In this document: positions 27,308-36,294 of the stretch, in pieces | How the letters are laid out: every line of letters begins with the position of its first letter | Numbering within the stretch: position 1 is the stretch's first letter | Assembly: GCA_019155205.2 (NCBI GenBank) | Contig: JAHNZQ020000308.1 | Span: forward strand, 4,724,940 to 4,786,466 | Source of the DNA: Gracilaria vermiculophylla | Lineage: Eukaryota > Rhodophyta > Florideophyceae > Gracilariales > Gracilariaceae | Direction of reading: 5' to 3' | DNA: 61,527 bases | Made by a program: the position numbers and the translations under genes | The notes under the pieces: model-generated | What the model was told of the DNA's origin: nothing | Database searches by the model: none | The model's input: the letters and a program-made list of their open reading frames with translations, nothing else

Positions 27308-27857
27308 GGCGCGCGTGCGGCGCGGCGCGGCGCGGCGAAGCGCCCGTGCGCGCGCCGTCCACCGACGCACGCGCCGCCGCATGCGCGCGCCCGCACCGCG
27401 CACCGGCAGTGCTCAGCGCATGCTGTTGTACGTGGTGGTTGCCCAACACGTGCGACACGTCGCAGAAACCCCATGCAGCACTTGGCACGTGCGCTGGCGA
27501 CCATTTGTTGAGCACAAAACAAATTGCACAAGCGTCCTCAATTACGCGGTTGGCAGTCGAGTTTACAACACACAGCAGAACATGGATACTCCGATGGTGT
27601 CTACGATGGCGATGACACTCCGGAATTCTGAGCAATACGTAAAAAAAGCTCACGTTTGTGTCATCACCAAAACTTGTCCCATACACTGCTTGAATTCTGC
27701 AACCCATCACCCCTTCTCTAGCTAGCTACTTTAGTAGCTAGCGAGAGTATACTTGAGGCGCAAGTCTCTTCCGCCCAGTCGCTCAAAATCGACGTGTGGT
27801 ACGTCTCACACAGTGCACAACTGGCATTGCTGTCAGCGTCTTTCACAGCGCGCGCCC
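27308..27857. other. Spacer between sulfotransferase promoter and transporter 3' end
   Basis: 550 bases. GC falls sharply from about 27,420. A perfect 10-bp inverted repeat with a 2-base loop lies at 27,721-27,742. No gene recognised. Confidence 0.5.
27721..27742. repeat. Perfect short inverted repeat
   Basis: GCTAGCTACT, two T, AGTAGCTAGC. It lies about 115 bases beyond the stop of the minus-strand transporter, so it could be in its 3' UTR. Confidence 0.75.
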
Positions 27858-29546
27858 TCACGAAATGCGCATGGAGCACAGGCTCACGCTCGGCGCCAGG
27901 CCGTCCACGGCGCGCGCCCCCTTCGCCGCCCCGTCCTCGATCCTCCACCACAGCACCAGCGCCGCGCCCACGGCCGCCACCACCCCGCCCACGAACATCA
28001 CGTCCGCCGCGTCGTCGCGCACCGCCAGGATCCCCGGCGCCACCACCGCCACCACCAGCTGCGGCAGGCTCTGGCTCGCGTTGAACACCGTCGTGAACAG
28101 CCCCTTCTGCCCCGCGTAGTACGCGTCCGACTCCAGCGCCCGCACCATCAGCGTCCACGGCACGCTCATCGTCGTCGCCCACACCACGCCGAACGCCCCC
28201 ACGTTCGCCACCGCCGCCGCCTGCAGCAGCGCCCCCGGCGGCGCCGTGCGCGCGCGCAGCACCGTCGCCCCCATCAGCGTCGCCGCCTCCACGCACTGCG
28301 ACGCAAAGTACACCCCGCGCACCCCGTGCGCGCGCACCAGCCGCGGCAGCACCCACGAGTACGCAATCGTCACCGCCGCCGCCGCCGCGTTGGCCGTGCC
28401 GCCCAGCCGCACCCCCGCGTCGAACAGCTGCCGCCGCGCGTCGGACCGCGGCCTCGTCCCGTCGCCCAGGAACACGTTGTGCGCCACCCAGGTGTTCACG
28501 TACACGAACAGCGCGAAGAAGCCGCACCACGTGCACAGCTGGATGCCGAACACGCTCCAAAACGGGCTGGGGATGTCCGCCAGCGTCCTGTACAGCCGCG
28601 CGCACACGCTGCCGGAGCGCGACCACAGCGACGGCGACGAAAGGCGCCCGCTGGAAGACGACGCAAGGCGCCCGCTGGACGACGACGCAAGCCGCCCGCT
28701 GGACGACGACGCAAGGCGCCCGCTGGACGACGATCGCGATGCGCTTGCCTCCCTCATCAGCGCCTGCTCCGGCGTGCTGACCACGGTGAGCGCCGTGCTG
28801 ATGACCAGCAACAGCGCCGACAGCGCAAACACCATTTGGATGTTGGTCACGCGCGGGAACCACGTGGACCACGGCAGCGCCACCAGGCAGCCGCCGATGA
28901 GGTTGCCAATGCCGCAGTACAGCCCGATGCACGAGTTTGCGGCGGACAGCTTGGACGCGGGCATCACGTCGATGACGAGCGCGCGCAGCGGCGCCTGGAT
29001 GGCCTGCACGGAGAAATCCAGCGCGAAGAAGGCGGCGATGGCCACGCGCAGCGCGGCGTGCTTGGCGGCAAGCATGGCGGCCAGCTGCTGCGCGTTGGCG
29101 AAGGCAAGCAGCGACAGCGACGTGCACACACAGCCGACGATGAGAAAGGGGCGTCGCCGCCCGAGCGGGTGCGCACACTTGTCGGAAAGCGCCCCGATGA
29201 GCGGCTGGAACAGCAGTCCGGACAGCGGGCCCGCCAGCCAGGCGAGCGAGGCGTGCGAATGGCGCAGTCCGAGGTGAACGAGATGCGCAGTGCCCAGGTT
29301 AATCTGCGCGGCGTAGCAGAGTTGGATGCCGGCCATGGCCAGCGTGCACAGCATGGGAGGCGGAACATGCAGCGGCAGCGCGCCTTGTGGCGGAGAGAGG
29401 CGCTTGGGCGGCGGCGCGTTGGGCGGCGGTGCGTCGGGCGGCGGCGAAGTTGCAGGGGAAGTGGGCGTGGACGGGGCGGCAAAGTTGCGCCCTTTACCGA
29501 CTGCGTGCACCAGCGAGATGAGCTGGCGGTGCTGCCGGGAGCCCAT
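27858..29546 (-). CDS. Sucrose-transporter-like MFS protein, copy 1
   Basis: 562 residues, about twelve membrane segments. It has the hallmarks of the plant/fungal SUT (GPH-type) family: AGIQLCYAAQINLGTAHL in helix 1, SLAWLAGPLSGLLFQPLIGALSD in helix 2, and HPLGRRRPFL in the loop 2-3 Arg motif. FALDFSVQAIQAPLRAL and NASQSLPQLVVAV follow. It should be a proton-coupled disaccharide or glycoside symporter. Red algae store floridoside rather than sucrose, so the substrate is open. The cytosolic N-terminus is Pro-rich. The central loop holds four copies of an SSSSGRLA unit (24-base tandem repeat at about 28,638-28,735). It is tandem with a second copy 343 bases upstream in the same direction. Confidence 0.9.
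   Translation of the reverse strand: MGSRQHRQLISLVHAVGKGRNFAAPSTPTSPATSPPPDAPPPNAPPPKRLSPPQGALPLHVPPPMLCTLAMAGIQLCYAAQINLGTAHLVHLGLRHSHASLAWLAGPLSGLLFQPLIGALSDKCAHPLGRRRPFLIVGCVCTSLSLLAFANAQQLAAMLAAKHAALRVAIAAFFALDFSVQAIQAPLRALVIDVMPASKLSAANSCIGLYCGIGNLIGGCLVALPWSTWFPRVTNIQMVFALSALLLVISTALTVVSTPEQALMREASASRSSSSGRLASSSSGRLASSSSGRLASSSSGRLSSPSLWSRSGSVCARLYRTLADIPSPFWSVFGIQLCTWCGFFALFVYVNTWVAHNVFLGDGTRPRSDARRQLFDAGVRLGGTANAAAAAVTIAYSWVLPRLVRAHGVRGVYFASQCVEAATLMGATVLRARTAPPGALLQAAAVANVGAFGVVWATTMSVPWTLMVRALESDAYYAGQKGLFTTVFNASQSLPQLVVAVVAPGILAVRDDAADVMFVGGVVAAVGAALVLWWRIEDGAAKGARAVDGLAPSVSLCSMRIS
28638..28735 (-). repeat. 24-base tandem repeat in the transporter central loop
   Basis: About four units of GACGACGCAAGGCGCCCGCT with small changes, in frame, encoding Ser-rich octapeptides between the two halves of the transporter. 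Confidence 0.8.
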
Positions 29547-29889
29547 GGCGATGACGACGTCGCGCGGCGGTGAGCGAGGCCACGGCGAGAGCGCGGACGT
29601 GGCGGCGAGCGACGGCGCGCCGCGTCGCGCGCGCGCCGCCTCCGTATAAAGCTCAGTTTAATGATATCATACAGCGTCAGGGCCGCGCGCCGTCGCGGGC
29701 GCTCACCCTCAAAGGCATTGCAGCACCACAATTCACCACAATTCATGCGCGCAGCTACTAAAAAAAAAAACTACTCACCAGCGCCCCAGCAGGTGCGCCG
29801 CACCGCCCACGGCCGGCCGTCATTGAGCCGCCGTCCGTCAGCCTCCGTCAGCCTCCGTCAGCCGTCCGTCAGCCTCCGTCGGGCGCCCG
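29547..29889. other. Spacer between the two transporter genes
   Basis: 343 bases: promoter of copy 1 and 3' end of copy 2. It has a TATAAAG near 29,645 (on +), a run of 11 A near 29,760, and a short tandem repeat of CAGCCTCCGT-type units at about 29,829-29,885. Confidence 0.45.
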
Positions 29890-31611
29890 TCAGGAGCGCC
29901 TGAAGAACGCCTCCATGGAGAACGACTGACTGACGCGCAGCGCGTACCCACGTTGTACCTCCAGTTCCTCTTCTTCGTCCTCCTCCAACTCGCCGTCCTC
30001 CTCGTCCTCTTCCTCCTCGTCCTTGGCGTACACATTCACCCGGAGTGCAACGACCAGCACGGCGCCCACCAGCGCAAAAATTCCACCCACAAACATCACC
30101 CCAGATGGATCGTCCTGCCATATGTTCAGAATCAGCGGCGCCCCGAATGCCACCAGCAGCTGCGGAAAACTCTGACTGGCGTTGAAAAGCGTCGTGAACA
30201 GACCCAGCCGTCGTGCGTACCGATGATCGCTCTCCAGCGCGTTTCCAATTAGCGTCCAGGGAATGCTCATCGTCGTCGCCCACACAATTCCAAACATGCC
30301 AATGTCCGTCAACGCCGCAAACCGCAACATCCACGACGGCGCAAGCTGACCCGGAATGCCGCGGATCGTCACGGCCGCCATCAAGCAAATCGCCTCCACC
30401 AGCTGACTGAACGCATACACCGGAATCACCCCGAACGCGTGCAGCAGCTGAGGCAGCACCAGCGAGTACGCCAGCGTGATGAGCGCCGTGAGCGCATTGC
30501 CCTTTCCGCCGAGTCTCACCCCGCGTTCGAAGATTTCGCGCGTGGCGCTCCCCTCCGGCGCGCTTCCGTCGCCCAAGAACACATTGCGCCCAACCCACGT
30601 ATTCACGTACACAAACAACGTGAAAAACCCGCACCACGTGCACAGCTGCACCGCGAACACCTGCCAGAACGGGCGCGGCACGCCCTTGAGCGCCTGCACG
30701 GCGCCCCGCCACCCCGGCGCGAACGACTGGTGCGCGTGAGACATGCGTTGGTGCACCAGCGGTGTGATGGAAGAGAGCGATCGGTACGGGGAGCTCCGCG
30801 TGGTGCCATCGGGGAACACGACGGTACCGGGAGGGCGCAGACGCTGCTCATGCGTCGTGAACACTGTGGCCGCGACGGTAATGACAAGAATGAGCGCAGC
30901 AAGCGTGAAAAGCGCCTCCACGTCGCGCTTGAAAAACGGCATTATGGTCTTGAGCTCCATGCCCGCCAGCAGCCCGCCCACGAGGTTGCCCACGCCCGTG
31001 AACACTCCGATGTACGAGTTGGCGAGCGCGCGCTGCGGCTGGGGCACCACATCGGTGATGAGCGCGCGCAGCGGCGCCTGGATGGCCTGTATCGAAAAGT
31101 CCAGCGCGAAAAACGCGCAGATGGCCAGCGCCAGCGCAATGGATGGCGAGGGAGATCCGGAAAGAATGTACGCCACCTTCCCCGCGTGCGAGAACAGCAG
31201 CAACGCGCAGGAGGTGAAGATGGTGCCGGCGATGAGGAACGGGCGCCGCCTTCCCAGCGGATGAGTGCAACCGTCCGAAACGTGCCCCACAATGGGCTGC
31301 ACTATGAGACCGGAGAGCGGACCAGCCAGCCACGCCAGAGACACGGCGCGCTCGCTGAGGCCGAGCAAAAGCAGCTGCGCGGTTCCGAGGTTAATCTGGG
31401 CGGCGTAGCACACCTGAATGCCGGCCATGGCGATTGCGCAAGAGGCGATGCGCCATTGCTTCATGGGCGTGGGCTCGGCATACGTTTTCTGAATGGCCGG
31501 CGACGAGAGAGAGTGCACGATGGGGACGCCCATCTTGGGGTGAATCTCCATGTTGGAGGGAAACAGGGCGCTCGTCCCTGCGGAATCGGCGAGTCGTTGT
31601 CGGGGAAGCAA
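29890..31611 (-). CDS. Sucrose-transporter-like MFS protein, copy 2
   Basis: 573 residues if started at 31,611; Met at 31,551 (MEIHPKMGVP) is equally likely. It has the same family blocks as copy 1: AGIQVCYAAQINLGTAQL, AGPLSGLIVQPIVGHVSD, HPLGRRRPFL, FALDFSIQAIQAPLRAL, FWQVFAVQLCTWCGFFTLFV and NASQSFPQLLVAFG. The C-terminus adds a strongly acidic tail (KDEEEEDEEDGELEEDEEEE) and a short FSMEAFFRRS end that copy 1 lacks. Coding GC is lower than copy 1, so the tandem duplicates have drifted in composition. It is likely a plasma- or endomembrane glycoside/proton symporter. Confidence 0.9.
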   Translation of the reverse strand: MLPRQRLADSAGTSALFPSNMEIHPKMGVPIVHSLSSPAIQKTYAEPTPMKQWRIASCAIAMAGIQVCYAAQINLGTAQLLLLGLSERAVSLAWLAGPLSGLIVQPIVGHVSDGCTHPLGRRRPFLIAGTIFTSCALLLFSHAGKVAYILSGSPSPSIALALAICAFFALDFSIQAIQAPLRALITDVVPQPQRALANSYIGVFTGVGNLVGGLLAGMELKTIMPFFKRDVEALFTLAALILVITVAATVFTTHEQRLRPPGTVVFPDGTTRSSPYRSLSSITPLVHQRMSHAHQSFAPGWRGAVQALKGVPRPFWQVFAVQLCTWCGFFTLFVYVNTWVGRNVFLGDGSAPEGSATREIFERGVRLGGKGNALTALITLAYSLVLPQLLHAFGVIPVYAFSQLVEAICLMAAVTIRGIPGQLAPSWMLRFAALTDIGMFGIVWATTMSIPWTLIGNALESDHRYARRLGLFTTLFNASQSFPQLLVAFGAPLILNIWQDDPSGVMFVGGIFALVGAVLVVALRVNVYAKDEEEEDEEDGELEEDEEEELEVQRGYALRVSQSFSMEAFFRRS

Positions 31612-33563
31612 ACAGGACGTGAGAAAGCTTTAACTGTTTGCTGCGGCGAGTGTGGGGCGCACAGTTGCGGGAGTCTGCGGCGGCGTTTCCGCCCACGTGG
31701 CCGGTTCTCGCGCTGCACGCGCGGCGGCAGGCCGCGCCGTCCCCACCAAGAACTTTTTTTTCTGCATCCGCCCCACGCGTCGTCCATCACCCCTGCCCGG
31801 GCCACCCCGGCGACGGTGCGCTGCTCCACACGGCAACGGAGATGGAGGCTGGGGAAGGCGCGCGCACACGTGTCTCTCGCGGACACGTGCGCCGATTTGT
31901 TGGACTCGTGTACACGTACGGAGACGCTTACACCTGCGCGCACGAGACTGACTCATCCCCGTGCCCCCCATCGACCACCCAAGCACACAACCAAGCAATA
32001 ATGTTCGCCCATCGAACGTCTCGTCGGCTCTCCACCGTTTTTCGCCCGGATCTGAGTGCTGACTGTGCAAGCCCTTTGCCAGCTTTCGCGGTCCAACAAG
32101 CTCAGCGCCTACTCGCTCCCTTGCCCTCATCATCTAAGATAGCTTTTGCTCATTGCAACCTTTCAATTCTTTACACGCAGCTGTGAAAGTATGAACGACT
32201 CAATGTGCGGAAACGTTTTCAAATTCGCGTTCTCCTCTGCCCGCTGTTCGCCTTATTTTTGGCAAGACCGATAAACATGAGACAAGCAACGTGACGGTGC
32301 TGCTCAACACACAAACAATCTGCCATCGCAACATATCAGCGAGTTGTTAACGAGCAACCAGGCCGCTACCCCGCCATGACAATGTCAGCACTCGGCATGC
32401 TCTTTGGTAAACGTACATGTGGATCATCAAATGCATCGCAAGCAAAATTCAAAAAAAATGGCCCAATCGAATTACGCATATGTTCGTCACAAAAAGGCGC
32501 GCTGCCGAGTAACACGCCTCGCGCGGATCCCCCTCTGCCCCCTGCGTGAGATCACTTCCTTCCCAGCACTGCCTCGTTTTTCCTTCTCGCTGGATTCCGC
32601 CGCATATCTGTCCGTGTGTAGTCTGCTGCCGATGCTGCACTTGTTTGCGCTTTCTGCTCGCCTAAAAGATATTGTTAGCTGCTGCATGGCTGCTCAACAG
32701 CGATACTCTCAACGCAATGTCAGCTGCGTTTTTCTGCACCATAGTAAAACATACGTTTCATTCACCTCTGCTCTCGTTCCTTCTCGTTGGTATTTGCTAC
32801 ACATTACACCAACGGTTTGTTTTCCAACTGGACTTTCCGAACACCTGTTAAGTTCGGCGTGTACTGCTCCGTATGACCTCACATTGCGCGTCTTTCCTTC
32901 ATTGCTTTTCTGGTCTTCTTTTTTAACTATGTGTGTTGCTGTCCCTAAATATATCTTGATCAGCTGCATTCGTAAGTCTCGTCATATGCCATGAAAATAT
33001 CATTTTGATTTCTACCTAAAACATATCGTACTTGCTGTGCTGTCTGTTGACTTTGGTGACGAAGCACGAGTGGAAACATTTCGTTCCTCGAGATTGCAGA
33101 TATGCTTGCAGAGCCGCTTCAGCCGCTCTATTTGCAAAATGATGTTCTACTCACCCTTTTTCGAAGACCAACGAGGGTGCAGTAACAACTATGAATAATG
33201 TTTGTTGAATACATTGATTGATATGTATTTCCTCGTTTCAAAGTGGAACGTGTCCACAAAATTTCATTGTTATGCGTTTGTTGATTCATGCCTACCCTCC
33301 TTCAGAGATCCAAAACAGACCTTCTAGCAACATTAGATTAATTCGAAGCTCCGAAAACCTCCCATTGAACCTGATAAACGATGTTTCCATCGAATGTGGT
33401 AAAGTTCGAGGATCGGGTATAAAAGAGCCGACGCACGATCCGCCGTCTTCAAATTTCCACCCATCAACACGAACTTCTCCGTACACGCGCTCACTACTTC
33501 TACTTCACATTCTCCATTCACGCCAAACAACGTCATTTGATCAACACACTCAGCGACACAAAC
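31612..33563. other. Island edge and upstream region of the secreted peptide gene
   Basis: About 1.95 kb. GC falls stepwise here, marking the end of the island. A 196-codon open stretch at 32,404-32,994 has no domain and random-like composition, so I do not call it. The last 150 bases hold the TATA box and 5' UTR of the next gene. Confidence 0.5.
33418..33425 (+). promoter_or_regulatory. TATA box of the secreted cationic peptide gene
   Basis: TATAAAAG, a perfect TATA match, 139 bases before the ATG at 33,564. It predicts a start of transcription near 33,450 and a 5' UTR of about 115 bases. No gene in the GC-rich island has such a box. Confidence 0.6.
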
Positions 33564-34097
33564 ATGAAGTCCTTCACTCTTTTGTTTTTGCTGTTTGCGG
33601 CGTCGATCTGTCTGACCTTTGGATCCGCCGTACCCAATGACACGGAAACTGCCGATGAATGCGATGTTCCTGCAATCGTGGCATATTGTCTCGATATGAT
33701 TCACCTCGGAGCCGAGTATGAACCTCCATCCGCAGCAGTCGAAGAGCTGAAGCACGATGTCGAGAAAGCGCCGTTGGGAATGTGCCCATGGGGAGACTGG
33801 AACGGAAAGGCAACTGTGGAGGACTGCATGCAGATCCTCAGCCTTTATGCTGATCTTGACGAAGACAATGAGGAAGTTGAGGTGGAGATGGATCCTAGTG
33901 GTCGATTCTTCAAGAAGATCAAGAGAGGCCTGAAGAAGATCGGTAAAAAGGTCAAGAAAGCCGTCAAAAAAGTCGCAAGAGGTGTAAAGAAGGTTGTGAA
34001 GAAGGTTGCCAGATTCTGCATTAAAAACAAGGAAATTTGCGAAAAGGCTGTTGAGATCGGAGTCGATGTCATCAACGCAAAACATGAACAGAAGTAA
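33564..34097 (+). CDS. Secreted cationic amphipathic peptide precursor (antimicrobial-peptide-like)
   Basis: 177 residues, single exon. Residues 1-22 are a clean signal peptide (MKSFTLLFLLFAASICLTFGSA). A pro-region with four Cys follows, ending in an acidic stretch (DLDEDNEEVEVEMD) and Gly-Arg. From about residue 115 comes a 37-residue block starting FFKKIKRGLKKIGKK, with 18 Lys/Arg, no acidic residue and Val/Ile/Ala at helical spacing. A short end with two Cys (FCIKNKEIC) and a near-neutral helix follows. Signal, acidic pro-part and cationic helix is the standard layout of helical antimicrobial or cytolytic peptides, with the acidic part masking the charge until cleavage. An ATG 27 bases upstream in frame is possible, but it would bury the signal peptide behind polar residues. 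GC is far lower than the island genes. I recognise no specific family; the function is inferred from design only. Confidence 0.8.
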   Translation: MKSFTLLFLLFAASICLTFGSAVPNDTETADECDVPAIVAYCLDMIHLGAEYEPPSAAVEELKHDVEKAPLGMCPWGDWNGKATVEDCMQILSLYADLDEDNEEVEVEMDPSGRFFKKIKRGLKKIGKKVKKAVKKVARGVKKVVKKVARFCIKNKEICEKAVEIGVDVINAKHEQK

Positions 34098-35736
34098 ATC
34101 AGAAACTTAATCGTGAAGAAAATCGTCTATAGCAGGTGAGATGCCTGCCACAAGTCAAACATGTCAATATTTGGTATGTTCCTATTACATTCTTGAAGAG
34201 AGGGCTTTGCGCAGCAAATAATCATTTGGGGTTTCAACTTGTCTTTTTGCTACCTGGGAGAAAGACAGCTGCTTCAGTAAAGGACATTTTTGTTTCAATG
34301 TTCATTTGCAATACTTTTTTTTCTACTTACCATGTTGAGCGCAGTAGGACCGCTTTTTCCCCGAGCACTAGACTGCGATCTCTGGCAGCACGCCACAACC
34401 ATCAATCAAATACGAGACCCTTTGTTAGTTTCTTTTGTCTCAGATATTATGAAATACAAACTCACGATCCAGTCTACATTTAAATCAAAATGTCGGTCAA
34501 AACCGGAAAAAATGCATTTTAGATCAGACAACTGCTGGGCTTTTCAACTGTGGTGGAGCCTATCTAAGTCATCTAATTAATCATTCTGTAGCAACTTTAC
34601 ACATGCTCTCTGGCAATCAGAAACAGTTGTAACGAGGTGGGTTTGTGTCTTTGTGTATGAATCACATATTTCTTATTTACTACAATTTTTGGCTTTCATA
34701 TGCCCTGCGCATTCATAATCGAAGACCATTAAGAGGACCGAGCTCTTACTCTTGGTCCGGAAGTGCGCATCCAATAGATTCTCTTTGTGTTTTAAACGTA
34801 CCTCATGTGTGCAGCTGCTTTCGACGATGACGAGCGGTCCACTGCGATTTCCCAATTGAGGTTGATCGTTTTGGTGAAACCAGGTGGTACGCTGCCCCAT
34901 TTTTCGAAACAATGTGTGTCCCGAAGAGCTTATGCAAACCAGCCCAGCCATTCCGTATTCACTTGGTTCTTATCGTACAGACGGTTCCAAACTCTAGACT
35001 CACTCGCTCTATTACCGTTACCGGCGTAGAAAGACTTCAACAGATGATATTTTGAAACGAGCCCCCATCGAGAGAAAGTGGAAAGAACAATCTTTGAGTT
35101 TTGTTCTGTGTTGTAATCCCATCTGCTCACAGTTCAACACTTCATGTAGGTGTCATGAACCAACCCATCGATACCGTATGGTCATAGCAGATATTTGATC
35201 ACATCGGCTTCAGTTCGCAGTGTCTCTGTCCAGTCTTCGTCATCGACCATGATCTTTCTATGTATCCTACTGTGTATCAGAGCTTCCGCCTTTCTTTTGA
35301 AGTTTAAGTGAGATTACCACCTGGTGAAACCTTCCGAGTACCCATTTTTCGTCACATGCAACCCAAAAACGTAGGAGGTGATCCCAAAAGTGATGAGTTA
35401 CTCATTTGAGAAGGTTATGTCTGCCATCTGGAAAATAGGCATGCGGAGCTGTTCAATAATATTCTGTGCAACATTTTCTGTGTTTTGAATGTCTAAATGG
35501 TCATTCTGCAGTTTCTATGATCCACAGATTTCTTGATAGCGTCATTCAACGGCTTCAATACTTGCAGGTATTTGTCAAAGTCTGAGGTTGAAGACGAACG
35601 TCTCTGGGACCACCCCTTCTTACGACGGCTTTTCTTTCTAAGAAAGTCCATCTTCTTTTTCAAACTTTAGATCTTTTCATCTTCTAGAATTTATCCTGCA
35701 TTATCTTAGAAACTAGGAGTTTCAATATCAGGCCCT
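34098..35736. other. Low-GC region between peptide gene and transposon
   Basis: 1.6 kb. No gene, repeat or element end recognised. Short open stretches have no family features. Confidence 0.5.
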
Positions 35737-35740
35737 TTAG

Positions 35741-35901
35741 CCCCGTTCCCATAAAGTGAGAAATTTGTGTCACCTTGTCTGAGGTGAAGTCAAGGTGACA
35801 AGGTCCCCAAATCACCCTGACAAGGTGACTGTCTCCCTCCGTAGGGCGAATGTCACTTCAGAGCAATCTGATATCACCCATCTGATCACCTTGTGGGACC
35901 C
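35741..35901 (+). repeat. Left terminal inverted repeat
   Basis: 161 bases, preceded by TTAG. It matches the reverse complement of 40,274-40,434 with few differences. Confidence 0.92.
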
Positions 35902-36294
35902 TATCATCACCTCGAGGCAAGTTCGTGCTTTGAAGTCTCGAGACATTCAAGCGCCACACCTTTCTTGCGCACTTGCCATTATGGCAAGTTTTCCTCACCG
36001 ATTAACATCAGCATGTACAACAAGACACCCACAGATTGATACATTCCACCCCCATAGCGATCAACTAAGCCTCTCAAACTCACGTTCTTCCTCCGAAAAG
36101 AACACACCAAATGGTCCACATTTTTTACTTTTATTGTCGCAAATACATCAATTTTCTCAGCGGCACGACTTGAAACTACATCGTCTTTTCCAAATCCGGT
36201 AGAACAAGAAGATCACACATACATAGAACCCGCTCTGAAACAAGACAATTTTAGTCCTCTGAATACAACACCTGTTCAAAACAACACAAGCAAC

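Noticed and set aside
31638..32186. 182-codon open stretch on + with MFAHRTSRRLSTVF inside
   Set aside because: It resembles an organelle leader but nothing follows it; it overlaps the transporter promoter; no support.
32404..32994. 196-codon open stretch on +
   Set aside because: No domain, no signal, composition like random sequence, no conserved block; probably non-coding.
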